A DNA stretch of 61,197 nucleotides from Methanobrevibacter curvatus (GTDB lineage: Archaea > Methanobacteriota > Methanobacteria > Methanobacteriales > Methanobacteriaceae), in assembly GCF_001639295.1 (NCBI RefSeq), contig NZ_LWMV01000160.1, positions 1 to 61,197 on the forward strand, given 5' to 3'. Both the position numbers and the translations under genes were made by a program. Positions 41,460-51,566 of the stretch are shown here, in pieces; the first letter of the stretch is position 1, and each line of letters starts with the position of its first letter. The notes under the pieces were generated by a model. It worked only from the letters and a program-made list of their open reading frames with translations. It did not search any database and was not told where the DNA came from.

Positions 41460-42163
41460 AAAAATATGATAGAAATTGATTTAAGATGAATTTAAAGATT
41501 TTTTCAATAATATTTTTGAACATTTAAATTCACTAATATCTTACAAAACTTTGGCAATATTAATGCTTGATAGGAATCTAATTTTATTCAAAAGAAAAGT
41601 TAGAAAAAAAGGGTTTAAAATCGGTTGTTCAACACCAAAAGGATTACATTGATGGAAAATTAACAATAACAATGGATTATGGTACCTGTAAATCACTAAC
41701 CATGTTAGTCCATCAAAATGCTGGCAATGACACCAGAGTATTTCCTGAAAATACTTAAATGCCAAAGAAGAAAAATATTGAAAAATAAATGTATACTACT
41801 TGTCAATAAAAGTTATTTCAGCTATGAAAGCTATTATATTGGTCTAATGGAATATAAAATCATTCATTTAATCAGAAGCAAGAAAAAACATCTAAAAAAA
41901 TTTATCAAAATTTAGTCTACAAATTTAGCAACTTATAGGACAAATGGGCGAATTAAAACCAATTAGGAGTAAAATAGAATATTTTAATAAATTCTTCAAA
42001 AATAGTGTTGGTTATGAACAAGTACTGTCTTATACATACAAATTTCTACTTAAAACCACTTTTTTAAGTGTATTTTTAGAAGGACTAGTTGTTTCTAAGC
42101 TAAAACATGATAACAAACTACTACAACATCCAGTGGAAATACAAAAATTTAACAAACTATAAG
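41460..42163 (+). pseudogene. Degenerate DDE transposase (IS4/IS1634-like)
   Basis: Pieces of one transposase in shifting frames. 41590-41755 gives LEKKGLKSVVQHQKDYIDG, TITMDYGTCKSL and NAGNDTRVFPENT. 41745-41912 gives KILKCQRRKIL, ILLVNKSYFSYESYYIGL and YKIIHLI. 41944-42160 gives ELKPIRSKIEYFNKFF and GYEQVLSYT. The order matches Methanobrevibacter transposases as I remember them (MDYGTCKPL, then ND-RIFPE, then DKGYYSY-NYIIGL, then RSKIE). The first catalytic Asp is present, but DKGYYSY has become NKSYFSY. Stops separate the parts, so the element is dead. I cannot define its ends. Confidence 0.65.
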
Positions 42164-42340
42164 TGTATTAAATAGTTTTGTATTACTAAAATGATATAAA
42201 ATAATATAAATTTGTAAATAATTTAATTTTAATCAATAAATTTAAATACTAAGCAGTTTAAAATAATAAAAAAAGTAAATTAGTTTTATATGATTTTTGT
42301 TTGATATATAAATCATATTTGTTTTAAATTTAATTATTAA

Positions 42341-42480
42341 TTTTATATTTACTTTATATTACTTTATATTTATTTTGTATTTATTTTATATTACTTTTAT
42401 ATTATTTTATATTTTCTTTATATCTACTTTATATTCACTTTATATTTACTTTATATTACTTTATATTTATTTTATCTTTA
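42341..42480 (+). repeat. Tandem TATA-like array, unit about TTTATATTTAC
   Basis: About 13 imperfect copies of TTTATATTTAC or TTTATATTAC run head to tail at 10-11 base spacing, ending a few bases before the acyl-CoA synthetase gene. Each unit contains a TTTATAT core like an archaeal TATA box, and the spacing is one DNA turn. It may be a multi-site promoter, a bent or nucleosome-like positioning segment, or simple slippage. Confidence 0.8.
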
Positions 42481-42526
42481 GCAAATGTTCATTATATCAA
42501 ATAATGAAGATTGTAATGGTGTTATC

Positions 42527-44200
42527 GTGGTATTTTCAGAAGAAACTGTAGGTAAATTTTTAGAAAATCAATTAGATAAAATAGGAAATAGAGATTACAT
42601 AGTATATCCAGAAAAAAACTTTAGAGTAACATTTAAAGAGTTCCATGAAAAAACTGATAAATTAGCAAAAGGGTTGCTATCTATTGGAATAAAAAAAGGG
42701 GATCATGTAGGGTTATGGGCTAAAAACATTCCAGAATGGGGATTTTATATGATGGCCTTAGCAAAAATTGGGGCGGTTTTAGTCACTTTAAATACTGCAT
42801 ACACTACTAAAGAACTAGATTATACAATTAAACAATCAGATATGAAAGCATTAATTTTGGAAAAGGGATTTAAAGATAACAACTATGTTAAAATGATGTA
42901 TGGTCTGATTCCAGATTTAAAAAAATCTGTAAAAAACGATTTAAAATTAGAAAAATACCCTTTATTAAAAAACATAATTTTTATGGGTGAATATCACCAC
43001 AGAGGTATGTACAACACATATGAACTTATAAATGAAGGAAAGTCAATTTCAGATAAAAAGTTAAAAGAAGTAAAAGATTCTGTTTTAAATTCAGATATTA
43101 TGAATATTCAATACACTTCAGGCACAACAGGTTTTCCAAAAGGAGTTATGTTAACCCATAGAAATTGCATAAATAATGCATATAATATTGGTTTTTATTC
43201 TGGTCTGACAAGTAATGATAGATTATTTAATCCCCTTCCACTCTCTCACTCATATGGTTTAAGTTTAATATTGGGATGTTTATGCTTTGGAAGAGCCATT
43301 GTAATGACTGATGTTTTCAATCCTAGTTTAATTTTATCTTCAATTCAAAACGAAAAATGTGAAGTAATTTGTGGGGTTCCAACAATATTTTTGGCTTTAA
43401 TAAATCATCCAATGTTTGAAATGTATGATGTTAGTTCATTAAAACAGCTTGTTAAAGGAGGTTCATACTGTCCTCCAGAAATCTTAAATGAGATTATAAC
43501 TAAATTAAACATAGAAACTGTTATTTCAGGTTATGGGTTAACAGAAGCAAGTTCTACAGTAACTTCAACAGATTTTGGAGATGGTTTTGATAGAATTTTA
43601 AACACAATTGGAAAAGCATTGTTCGATGTGGAAGTAAAAATTGTGGATAGAAAGACAGGAGAAAAATTAGAACCTGGTGAAATTGGTGAAATTTGCTGTA
43701 GTGGGGTTATTGTAATGAAAGGATATTATAAAATGCCAGATAAAACACATGAAACTATTGATGAAGATGGTTGGTTACATACAGGAGATTTAGGAAAAAT
43801 GGATAAATATGGATATGTTTCAATTGTTGGGCGAATTAAGGACATGATTAATAGAGGGGGAGAAAATATTTATCCAACAGAGATAGAAAATCTTTTAATT
43901 TCATATCCTGGAGTAGAAGCTATTGAGGTTGTAGGTGTTCCAGATAAATATTACGGAGAAGTAGTAGTTGCTTTTGTTATTAAATCTCCTGATGCGGATT
44001 TAGAAGAAGGAGACATACGTGATTATGTAGATGACAATTTAGCTCACTACAAAGTTCCTAAATATGTGTTTTTCATTGATGAATTTCCATTAAATGTAAG
44101 TGGTAAAATACTTAAAAACAAACTAAGTGACTTAGCCCAAGATTTAATTGTTAAAAATAAAAAAATGGGATTTTTTAAAAAGTTTAATAAAAATATTTAA
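42527..44200 (+). CDS. AMP-forming acyl-CoA synthetase
   Basis: 557 aa from GTG 42527, preceded at five bases by GGTG; ATG 42485 would add 14 residues with no ribosome site and lies at the edge of the repeat array. The ANL superfamily motifs are complete: YTSGTTGFPKGVM near 200, GYGLTEASS near 340, GWLHTGDLG near 425, GRIKDMINRGGENIYP near 443 and the catalytic Lys in NVSGKILK near 530. It activates a carboxylic acid to acyl-AMP, then acyl-CoA. A medium- or short-chain substrate is likely, but it is not determined. Confidence 0.9.
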   Translation: MVFSEETVGKFLENQLDKIGNRDYIVYPEKNFRVTFKEFHEKTDKLAKGLLSIGIKKGDHVGLWAKNIPEWGFYMMALAKIGAVLVTLNTAYTTKELDYTIKQSDMKALILEKGFKDNNYVKMMYGLIPDLKKSVKNDLKLEKYPLLKNIIFMGEYHHRGMYNTYELINEGKSISDKKLKEVKDSVLNSDIMNIQYTSGTTGFPKGVMLTHRNCINNAYNIGFYSGLTSNDRLFNPLPLSHSYGLSLILGCLCFGRAIVMTDVFNPSLILSSIQNEKCEVICGVPTIFLALINHPMFEMYDVSSLKQLVKGGSYCPPEILNEIITKLNIETVISGYGLTEASSTVTSTDFGDGFDRILNTIGKALFDVEVKIVDRKTGEKLEPGEIGEICCSGVIVMKGYYKMPDKTHETIDEDGWLHTGDLGKMDKYGYVSIVGRIKDMINRGGENIYPTEIENLLISYPGVEAIEVVGVPDKYYGEVVVAFVIKSPDADLEEGDIRDYVDDNLAHYKVPKYVFFIDEFPLNVSGKILKNKLSDLAQDLIVKNKKMGFFKKFNKNI

Positions 44201-44515
44201 TATTCAAAATCTTTAAATTTTATATAAATATCTGTATTGTTTTATTTTTTTAAAAATAATATTTATAAAATATATAATTTAAATTTAAAATAATATAAAT
44301 TCTTTAAAATTGAATTAAATAATATAATTACTTTATTATAGTTATTAACACATATTTTATCGATTATTTAATATTTTAAACGATTCATATGGAAATTAAT
44401 TTCATGAAAATTCTAAAAAAGCGATTATGATACACTTCCTTAAGTTTTATTTTATATTAATATTTTTTATTTTTATTGCTTTTTATTAGATTGAAACATA
44501 TATGTTGGAAATAAT
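44201..44515. other. AT-rich intergenic region
   Basis: 315 bases with no coding or RNA feature that I can support. TTGGAAAT just before ATG 44516 is a weak ribosome site. Confidence 0.4.
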
Positions 44516-45823
44516 ATGTCAAAAGAAGATATTAAAATCAAAGAAAAAAAGTTATTGGCAATGGTTGAAAGTATTACTCAAGAACATCTTAATAATGAGT
44601 ATAAAGAACTTTCTATTAGTCTTATAAAAAAACTAGGAAGAAAGCATGATGTTCCATTTAAAAGAGGGAAACTTGAGATTTGGGCTACTGCTGTTGTATA
44701 TGCAATTGGTCAAATAAACTTTCTGTTTGATGAGTCATTTGAACCTTATCTAAGTCCTGAGGAGTTATGTGGGCATTTTAACACTAAGAAATCCACAGTT
44801 TCAGATAAAGCTAGAAAAATTAGAGACATGTTTAATATGAGACATTATGATGAGGAATTTTCTACTAGATATATGACTGAGGAAAATCCATTTAAAGATA
44901 TGGTTGTTACAGATAATGGCCTTATTGTACCTAAGTCGGAATTACATGAGTATATAGAAGAACCTCAGACAACTCTATTAACTTTACTTGCAGAAAAAAC
45001 AGGTTTGGATGAAGAAACTTTAAAAGAAGCATTAAAAAATGATTTAATGGGAGAAAAAGGAGATAAAACTAATGATGAAGAAATAGAACTATTCTTAGAT
45101 ATGATTTCAAATCCTATTCCTGATGATATGGGGGATGGTTTGCTTGACTCTTTGACAGGTAATGATTTTAGTGAAGATTCTTCTCATTTTGGGGAAGATG
45201 ATATTGAACTATTTGATGATTATGTTATTGATGAAAGCAATCCTTTAGAAACAATTGAGGACTATCAAAGAGCTATTGATTTATTCCGTAATACTAAAGG
45301 TGAAGAATACTTTGAAGAATACAAAGGTCATTTTTGGCTAATGGTTGAAACTAGACCTTTTATGATGCATTTAATGGAACAAGCTGAGCTATTATGGGAC
45401 GATGGACAAAAAGAAAAGGCAGTTAATCAATTACAATATATATTGGAACTTAATCCTGGTGATAATCAGGGTATAAGATATATCTTAATTAATAAATTAC
45501 TTGAATTAAATAGATTAGAGGAAGCAGAAGAATTATTTAATATTTATGATGAGGAATACAGTGCTACTTGGGCATTTTCAAAACTACTATTGTCCATAAA
45601 AATGAAACAAGAGAATAAAATAATCAAAAAATTATATGATGATGCAATTGGGATAAATGAACATGTTGTCCCACTGATAATAGGTAAAAAGAAAATGCCT
45701 GAAGATTTACCAGGATTTTATGGCATTGGAGATAAAAATGAAGCCATATTTTATGTATATAATAGTTTTAACCCATGGAATAATGATAAAATAGCTATTA
45801 AAACTTTAAAAAAGCTTTCTTAA
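44516..45823 (+). CDS. DUF6398-like protein with TPR-like C-terminal half
   Basis: 435 aa, cytoplasmic. The N-terminal 130 residues (KRGKLEIWATAVVYAIGQIN, then HFNTKKSTVSDKARKIRDM) match the DUF6398 pattern and look like a helix-turn-helix. A strongly acidic linker follows (about 185-245). The C-terminal part carries helical pairs of TPR type (AVNQLQYILELNPGDNQGIR, LLELNRLEEAEELF). Probable scaffold or DNA-binding regulator; the true role is not known. Confidence 0.65.
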   Translation: MSKEDIKIKEKKLLAMVESITQEHLNNEYKELSISLIKKLGRKHDVPFKRGKLEIWATAVVYAIGQINFLFDESFEPYLSPEELCGHFNTKKSTVSDKARKIRDMFNMRHYDEEFSTRYMTEENPFKDMVVTDNGLIVPKSELHEYIEEPQTTLLTLLAEKTGLDEETLKEALKNDLMGEKGDKTNDEEIELFLDMISNPIPDDMGDGLLDSLTGNDFSEDSSHFGEDDIELFDDYVIDESNPLETIEDYQRAIDLFRNTKGEEYFEEYKGHFWLMVETRPFMMHLMEQAELLWDDGQKEKAVNQLQYILELNPGDNQGIRYILINKLLELNRLEEAEELFNIYDEEYSATWAFSKLLLSIKMKQENKIIKKLYDDAIGINEHVVPLIIGKKKMPEDLPGFYGIGDKNEAIFYVYNSFNPWNNDKIAIKTLKKLS

Positions 45824-46357
45824 GTTTAAGTGTTCCAAGGAAAAAATCAGCTATTTAAATTAAATGGACAAGATTTTAAAAAGAAAAAATTTATAGTAGT
45901 TAAAATAAAATTAATATTAAATGATTATTTTATTAATTATGAGATTTAAATGAAAATTTTGGGCATAAAAAGGAATTATCATTAGATATAGCTATTTTAG
46001 TGATATTATTAAGGATAATAGGAAAATGTTGATAATATCATTACACAATTAAATAAAATACACACTTTTTAGTTTGACAGAAGATATTTTGGGTATGTTT
46101 TCATTTTTTTTTTTTTTTTTTTTATTTTTTAATTTTTAATTTAGTTTAATATTCCTTACTTTTTTTTTAATTTTTTAATTTTTATAGAAATGATAAACAA
46201 AAACACAATTTTGTCAAAAAATATAAATATTTTAAAATATATATTAATATAAGGATAATTAATTATTAATAAAGCAATTGATTAATAAATTAGTTGATAA
46301 TTGAAAGTCATTAATAAGTTATTCGAGCTATTTTTAATTATCTCAAAGGGGGAAATA
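45824..46357. other. Intergenic region before uvrA with a T20 tract
   Basis: T20 at 46104-46123 follows TTTTCA. A possible vestige of coding sequence at 45950-46030 (LSLDIAILVILLRII in one frame) might be a transposase scrap, but it is too short to name. GGGGGA at 46348-46353 is the ribosome site of uvrA. Confidence 0.4.
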
Positions 46358-49252
46358 ATGACTACAAATGATTTTAAAAATAACATAATTCTTAAAGGAG
46401 CAAGGGAAAATAACCTTCAAAATTTAGATTTAACCATACCAAGAGACAAATTTATAGTGATAACTGGATTAAGTGGTTCTGGCAAATCATCACTTGCATT
46501 TGATACTATTTATGCTGAAGGACAGCGTCGTTATGTGGAATCATTATCTGCTTATGCAAGACAGTTTTTAGGGCAAATGAAAAAACCTGAAATTGACTAC
46601 ATTGAAGGATTGTCTCCTGCTATTTCTATTGATCAAAAATCAACTAAAATGAATCCACGTTCAACTGTAGGGACTATAACAGAAATATACGATTATTTAA
46701 GACTTTTATTTGCAAGAGTTGGGACTGTCTTTTGTTATAATTGTGGTCAAGAGATTTCTCAACAGACTGCAGGTCAAATTGCAGAAAACATAATATCTGA
46801 AGGAGAATCAATTAAAATTCAGATTTTAAGTCCTGTAGTTAAAGACAAAAAAGGAGAACATAAGAAGGTTTTTGAAGATTTACAATCAAAAGGTTTTGTA
46901 AGAGTAAGAGTTGATGGTGAAATAAGAAGTCTTGATGAAGATTTTAATTTAAAAAAGACATTTAAGCACTCAATTGATGTTGTAGTTGATAGACTAGTCA
47001 TAAGACAAGACATGGAATTTCAAAGAAGATTGGTTGACTCTCTAGAAACTGCTTTGAAGTTATCTGATGGGTTAGTCAGTATTTTATACAATAAAGATGA
47101 CCAAGAGTATGAAAAAAAATATTCAGAGCATTTTGCCTGTGTAGATTGTGGAATAAGTTTTGATGAATTGACACCACGTTTATTTTCATTTAATGCACCT
47201 CAAGGTGCATGTCCTGAGTGTAATGGACTTGGTGCTACAATGGAAATGGATGAAAACCTTGTTGTACCTAACAAAGAATTATCACTTAGTGATGGGGCAA
47301 TTTTACCTTGGAGTAGATCAAAAGGTAAGGAAAATTATTACACTGAAATGTTAAAAGGAGTTTCTACACATTTTGGGTTTTCAATGGACACTCCATTTAA
47401 AGATTTAAGCCGTATGGATCAAGAAATTATTCTTTATGGAACAAATGAAAAGATTCAATTTAATTTTAAACGTAGAAACAAATCATACAAAGTAAATAGA
47501 AAATTTGAAGGAGTAATTAAAAGGATGGAGAGACATTACTTTGAAACAAAATCCAATTATTCTCGTAACTATTTGTCCCGTTTTATGAGTAATCGTCCAT
47601 GTACTGTTTGTGGTGGAAAAAGGTTAAAAAAAGAGGCATTAGCTGTTAAAGTGGCAGGATCTAATCTTCATGATATTGTTTCTTTATCAATTAAGGATTC
47701 TTATAAATTTTTCAAAGGTTTAAAACTAGATGAAAGAAAAATTTACATTGCAAAAGAAATTTTAAAAGAAATCAATGAAAGATTAAAATTCTTAGTGGAT
47801 GTAGGATTGGACTATTTGTCTTTAGAACGCTCTTCAGGGACATTATCTGGTGGTGAAGCGCAAAGAATTCGCCTTGCAACTCAAATAGGTTCTGGTTTAG
47901 TTGGTGTTTTATATATATTAGATGAACCAAGTATTGGCTTACACCAAAGAGACAATCAAAAGTTAATTGATACATTAAAACATCTTCGTAACATTGGAAA
48001 TACTTTAATTGTAGTTGAACACGATGAGGAGACCATTCTTTCAGCAGATTTTGTTGTAGATATTGGACCTGGTGCAGGAGAGCATGGAGGTAAAGTAATT
48101 GCTTCAGGAAGCCCTAAAAATATTATGGATTCAAATAATTCTATTACAGGTAAATATCTATCAAGAAAAGAGACAATTCCAATTCTTAAAAATAGAAGAA
48201 AGGGTAATGGTAAATTTATTTCAATTAAAGGTGCAACAGCTAACAATCTAAAAAATATTGATGTTAAGATTCCTTTAGGAGTTTTTACTTGTATTACTGG
48301 AGTATCAGGTAGTGGAAAAAGCAGTTTAATAAATGAAGTTTTACATAAAGGACTTAATGGAATTTTTTCCCATAAGCATGGTTTTGCGGGTTCACACAAA
48401 GCCATTGAAGGTGCTAAAAATATTGATAAAATGATAGTTATTGATCAAAGTCCAATAGGAAGAACTCCACGCTCTAATTCTGCTACATACACAGGTTTAT
48501 TTACATATATACGTGAATTATTTGCAGAAACTTCAGAAGCCAAAAAAAGAGGATATAAACCTGGAAGATTTAGTTTTAATGTTAAAGGTGGAAGATGTGA
48601 GGCATGTTCTGGAGATGGAATTATTAAAATAGAGATGCATTTTTTAGCTGATGTATATGTTCCATGTGAAGTTTGTAAAGGTAAAAGATACAACGATGAA
48701 ACCTTAGATATTAGGTTTAAAGGAAAAAATATCTATGATGTTTTAGAGATGACTGTAGAAGAGGCATTGGAGTTTTTTGAAAATATTCCACGAATTAGAA
48801 AAAAACTTGAAACATTAAACGACGTTGGATTAGGTTACATAAAATTAGGTCAAGCATCAACAACTTTATCTGGAGGAGAAGCTCAAAGAATCAAGTTGGC
48901 TAAAGAACTTTCAAAGCAAAGTACTGGTCAAACATTATATATTCTTGATGAACCAACAACAGGACTGCATTTTGAGGATATTAATAGACTTTTAAATGTT
49001 TTATCAAGATTAACAGATTCTGGAAATTCTATTGTTGTTATAGAACATAATTTAGATGTTATAAAAACAGCAGACTATATTATTGATTTAGGTCCAGAAG
49101 GTGGGGATGGTGGAGGAATGGTAGTGGCCGAAGGGAGCCCTGAAGAAGTAGCTAAATCATCATCATACACAGGTAAATTCTTAAAAGAAATTTTAGCTGA
49201 AAATATAACTCCTCTTGCAAAGGAGTTGGTTAAGGAGAAGATGAGTAAATAA
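46358..49252 (+). CDS. uvrA: Excinuclease ABC subunit A
   Basis: 964 aa from ATG 46358, which follows a GGGGGA ribosome site; an upstream ATG-less extension of 19 codons is possible but has no support. Two ABC modules: Walker [10 protein letters not shown] near 36 and GVSGSGKSS near 645; signatures [14 protein letters not shown] near 495 and [14 protein letters not shown] near 840. Zinc-binding Cys pairs are present ([36 protein letters not shown]). It finds helix-distorting lesions and loads UvrB, encoded at 36613. Confidence 0.97.
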   Translation: MTTNDFKNNIILKGARENNLQNLDLTIPRDKFIVITGLSGSGKSSLAFDTIYAEGQRRYVESLSAYARQFLGQMKKPEIDYIEGLSPAISIDQKSTKMNPRSTVGTITEIYDYLRLLFARVGTVFCYNCGQEISQQTAGQIAENIISEGESIKIQILSPVVKDKKGEHKKVFEDLQSKGFVRVRVDGEIRSLDEDFNLKKTFKHSIDVVVDRLVIRQDMEFQRRLVDSLETALKLSDGLVSILYNKDDQEYEKKYSEHFACVDCGISFDELTPRLFSFNAPQGACPECNGLGATMEMDENLVVPNKELSLSDGAILPWSRSKGKENYYTEMLKGVSTHFGFSMDTPFKDLSRMDQEIILYGTNEKIQFNFKRRNKSYKVNRKFEGVIKRMERHYFETKSNYSRNYLSRFMSNRPCTVCGGKRLKKEALAVKVAGSNLHDIVSLSIKDSYKFFKGLKLDERKIYIAKEILKEINERLKFLVDVGLDYLSLERSSGTLSGGEAQRIRLATQIGSGLVGVLYILDEPSIGLHQRDNQKLIDTLKHLRNIGNTLIVVEHDEETILSADFVVDIGPGAGEHGGKVIASGSPKNIMDSNNSITGKYLSRKETIPILKNRRKGNGKFISIKGATANNLKNIDVKIPLGVFTCITGVSGSGKSSLINEVLHKGLNGIFSHKHGFAGSHKAIEGAKNIDKMIVIDQSPIGRTPRSNSATYTGLFTYIRELFAETSEAKKRGYKPGRFSFNVKGGRCEACSGDGIIKIEMHFLADVYVPCEVCKGKRYNDETLDIRFKGKNIYDVLEMTVEEALEFFENIPRIRKKLETLNDVGLGYIKLGQASTTLSGGEAQRIKLAKELSKQSTGQTLYILDEPTTGLHFEDINRLLNVLSRLTDSGNSIVVIEHNLDVIKTADYIIDLGPEGGDGGGMVVAEGSPEEVAKSSSYTGKFLKEILAENITPLAKELVKEKMSK

Positions 49253-49345
49253 TTGGAGTGATTTGAATCAATTTAAGTGACATGATTGAATGAGAGAATA
49301 GCTTGAACTAATTTTTAAATTATATAATTTAAGGAGAAAAATAAT

Positions 49346-49627
49346 ATGAATGTAATTAAAGAAGAAATTCTTGAAAAAATCAACGATAGTTTAAAAGAAT
49401 ATCCTGCTTCGATAGACGGAATAACAATGATTTCTTTTTCTGAAAAAAAGTCTTACATTGGTAATATAAAGTTTTTAGATATGGAAAAAGTAGAAGAAGC
49501 AAAAAAAATACTATCAAAGGTGTTTAAATGCTATGGGCATTATTCTATCCATAGCCAAGAAGTTGTTTCTTGTTGTGCACCTAAATACATGACAATTGGA
49601 TTTAAAATTGATGTTGAGGAAAATTAA
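49346..49627 (+). CDS. Conserved-looking 93-aa protein of unknown function
   Basis: A strong AAGGAG ribosome site precedes the ATG. The sequence alternates helices and strands (SLKEYPASIDGITMISFSEK, then YIGNIKFLDMEKVEEA) and has a CC pair near the end (EVVSCCAPKYMTIGF) plus one earlier Cys. It has no signal peptide. It sits seven bases before the exonuclease gene and is probably co-transcribed with it. I do not recognise the family. Confidence 0.6.
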   Translation: MNVIKEEILEKINDSLKEYPASIDGITMISFSEKKSYIGNIKFLDMEKVEEAKKILSKVFKCYGHYSIHSQEVVSCCAPKYMTIGFKIDVEEN

Positions 49628-49634
49628 GGATAAA

Positions 49635-50708
49635 ATGGCTAAGAAAAATGATAACAAAAATGATCAAGAATTAAATGATCAAGAAGAAAAAAATCAAGAA
49701 GAAAAAGATTTATTAAAACTAATTCTTTCAAAATCAATAACATCAGAAAACCCAGCTGAAGACTGCAACATTAATTCTTATAATTCAAATGACTTTTTTT
49801 CAAATTTTAAAAAAAAATTGTTACATGATTATGAAGGTAAAGAATTCTTAGATTTAGCTGGAAGCGAAATAATTGAAACAAAGTATGGAGAAACATTAAA
49901 AATCACTCAAAAAGAAAAAATAGATTTTAAAATATTAAAAAGTAATTTAAAAGATAGATTGTTATTTGATTTAAAATTAATTCCTGGAATTGGTCCAAAA
50001 AAAGAAAAAAAACTAAAAGAAGAAGGATATGAAGATTTATACTCCTTAAAATCACTTCCTAAATACTCCAAAAATGTAAATTTAGCCATTGAAAATATCA
50101 ACTCATCATTTACAGATTTCTTTGATTACCTAAAACAAAATTCATATTCTCATAATGAAACAATTAAAGCATGTCAATTTGCAGATGAAAAAGATTTTAA
50201 ATTTATGGACATTGAAACATTAGGTCTTAACAATGTTCCTATTATTTTAATTGGAATAGCTGAAATTAAAGGAAATTACATTGAAACGAACCAATACTTT
50301 TTAAGAGAAGAATCAGAAGAACCAGCTATTTTGCATGAATATTTCAATCATTTAAATGATGATTCTATTTTAGTCACATATAATGGTGCAAGTTTTGATG
50401 TTCCATTTATAAAAGACAGATTTAGCCATCATGGACTGGATTACAACAAAAATTTAATAAATTATGATTTATTACATTATGTTAGGAAATTATGGCGTCA
50501 TAGATTGCCTAATTGTCAATTACAAACTGTTGAAAGTGAAATTTTTAACATAAAAAGAGAAAATGATGTTCCAGGATCTGAAATTCCAGGATACTATAAA
50601 TCATACTTAAATGAAAACAACATAGGTCCAGTAGTCCCAATAATTGAACACAACAGAATAGATGTTGTTTCTTTGGCTAGTTTCCTTATGAAATTGGCAA
50701 ATGAGTAA
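49635..50708 (+). CDS. RNase H-like 3'-5' exonuclease (YprB type)
   Basis: 357 aa from ATG 49635 after AAGGA. The upstream TTG start would overlap the previous gene and lacks a ribosome site. The exonuclease core begins KFMDIETLGLNN (Asp-x-Glu) near residue 194, followed by ILVTYNGASFDVPFIKDRF and a final EHNRIDVVSLASF carrying the last Asp, which together give a DEDD-type catalytic set. A helix-hairpin-helix-like LIPGIGPKKEKKLKEEGY near 115 suggests DNA binding. Role: probable nuclease in repair or nucleic-acid turnover. Confidence 0.8.
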   Translation: MAKKNDNKNDQELNDQEEKNQEEKDLLKLILSKSITSENPAEDCNINSYNSNDFFSNFKKKLLHDYEGKEFLDLAGSEIIETKYGETLKITQKEKIDFKILKSNLKDRLLFDLKLIPGIGPKKEKKLKEEGYEDLYSLKSLPKYSKNVNLAIENINSSFTDFFDYLKQNSYSHNETIKACQFADEKDFKFMDIETLGLNNVPIILIGIAEIKGNYIETNQYFLREESEEPAILHEYFNHLNDDSILVTYNGASFDVPFIKDRFSHHGLDYNKNLINYDLLHYVRKLWRHRLPNCQLQTVESEIFNIKRENDVPGSEIPGYYKSYLNENNIGPVVPIIEHNRIDVVSLASFLMKLANE

Positions 50709-50762
50709 TTAATCTATATTGTTGATTTTCAATTGAAAAAAGATTTAAAAAAATAAAAAAAC

Positions 50763-50835
50763 ATAAATAAAAGGAGAATAGATAAAAGGAATATAAATAA
50801 AAGGAATATAAATAAAAGAATATAAATAGAAATAG
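50763..50835 (+). repeat. Tandem repeat, unit ATAAATAAAAGGAAT
   Basis: About five copies of a 15-16 base unit lie between the two convergent genes at 50708 and 50901. Each carries AAAAGGA. No coding role is seen. It may be slippage sequence. Confidence 0.75.
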
Positions 50836-50900
50836 CTAAAAAGTAAAAATTAATAAAAAGTAAATTATTAAATTGTATAAAAAAAAGAAAAAATAAAAGT

Positions 50901-51566
50901 TTATACTTTGTAAACTTTTATTGAAACAATATTTAATGAATACTTTGATGAATAATCTCCAGACAAACCAGACACAATGTCAAAATCAACATCATTTAAC
51001 TTACTTTTTGGGTTGTAATAATATAACATTCCTTCAACTGGAGAAAAACATTTTATATAATTATTTACAGAGGCTTGTTCATAAAATAATTTTCCCCATT
51101 CTCCATTAAAATAATTCTTTAAATGAACTGTGTATCTTTGATACTTATATCCTGATTTACGTGGTAAAACACCGTAAACATAAATATCTGTTGAATTCAT
51201 TTTTACAGATTTAGGGCTCCACTTTGTATTGATTTTAACCATTTCTTTTAATGGTTCCACAGATTTTTCATTTTTGGCTTTTGAACTGCTGTTGGTTTTA
51301 TTAGTCACTATCTTATTGTTATTTTCATTATTATTTTCATTATTGTCTGCTAGTTTATTATTATTTGTATTATTTACATTATTTTTTGTTTTTAATGTGT
51401 TGTATAATGGGATTTTAACAACTTCACCAGTTATGTCTCCATCATTACTGTTTGTGGGTTTAATAATCGCATAGTCCGTGGGTGCAGCATTTACTTGTGA
51501 TGCTCCAATAGCTAAGATAATAATTATTATAATTATCTTAAATAATAGACTAATTTTTTTAAATAT
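50901..51566 (-). CDS. Small secreted protein with apparent ATA (or ATT) start
   Basis: 221 aa if read from ATA 51566. No ATG, GTG or TTG starts the frame before GTG 51308, which would delete the first 86 codons. Those codons encode a clear signal peptide (FKKISLLFKIIIIIILAIGA, then cleavage after VNA) and a mature start APTDYAIIKP. GGAGGAGAT at 51570-51578 on the minus strand is correctly spaced from ATA 51566 or ATT 51569. An Asn-rich linker (about 65-95) precedes a beta-rich C-terminal domain. The final 100 residues, with STDIYVYGVLPRKSGYKYQR, are unknown to me. Probably attached to or released from the cell surface. Confidence 0.65.
   Translation of the reverse strand: MFKKISLLFKIIIIIIILAIGASQVNAAPTDYAIIKPTNSNDGDITGEVVKIPLYNTLKTKNNVNNTNNNKLADNNENNNENNNKIVTNKTNSSSKAKNEKSVEPLKEMVKINTKWSPKSVKMNSTDIYVYGVLPRKSGYKYQRYTVHLKNYFNGEWGKLFYEQASVNNYIKCFSPVEGMLYYYNPKSKLNDVDFDIVSGLSGDYSSKYSLNIVSIKVYKV

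Noticed and set aside
42341-42480. CRISPR array
   Set aside because: The units are 10-11 bases with no spacers and no cas genes are present; it is a simple tandem repeat.
47956-48693. Minus-strand reading frames of 82-149 codons inside uvrA
   Set aside because: They are antisense shadows of a highly conserved gene, without ribosome sites or recognisable domains.
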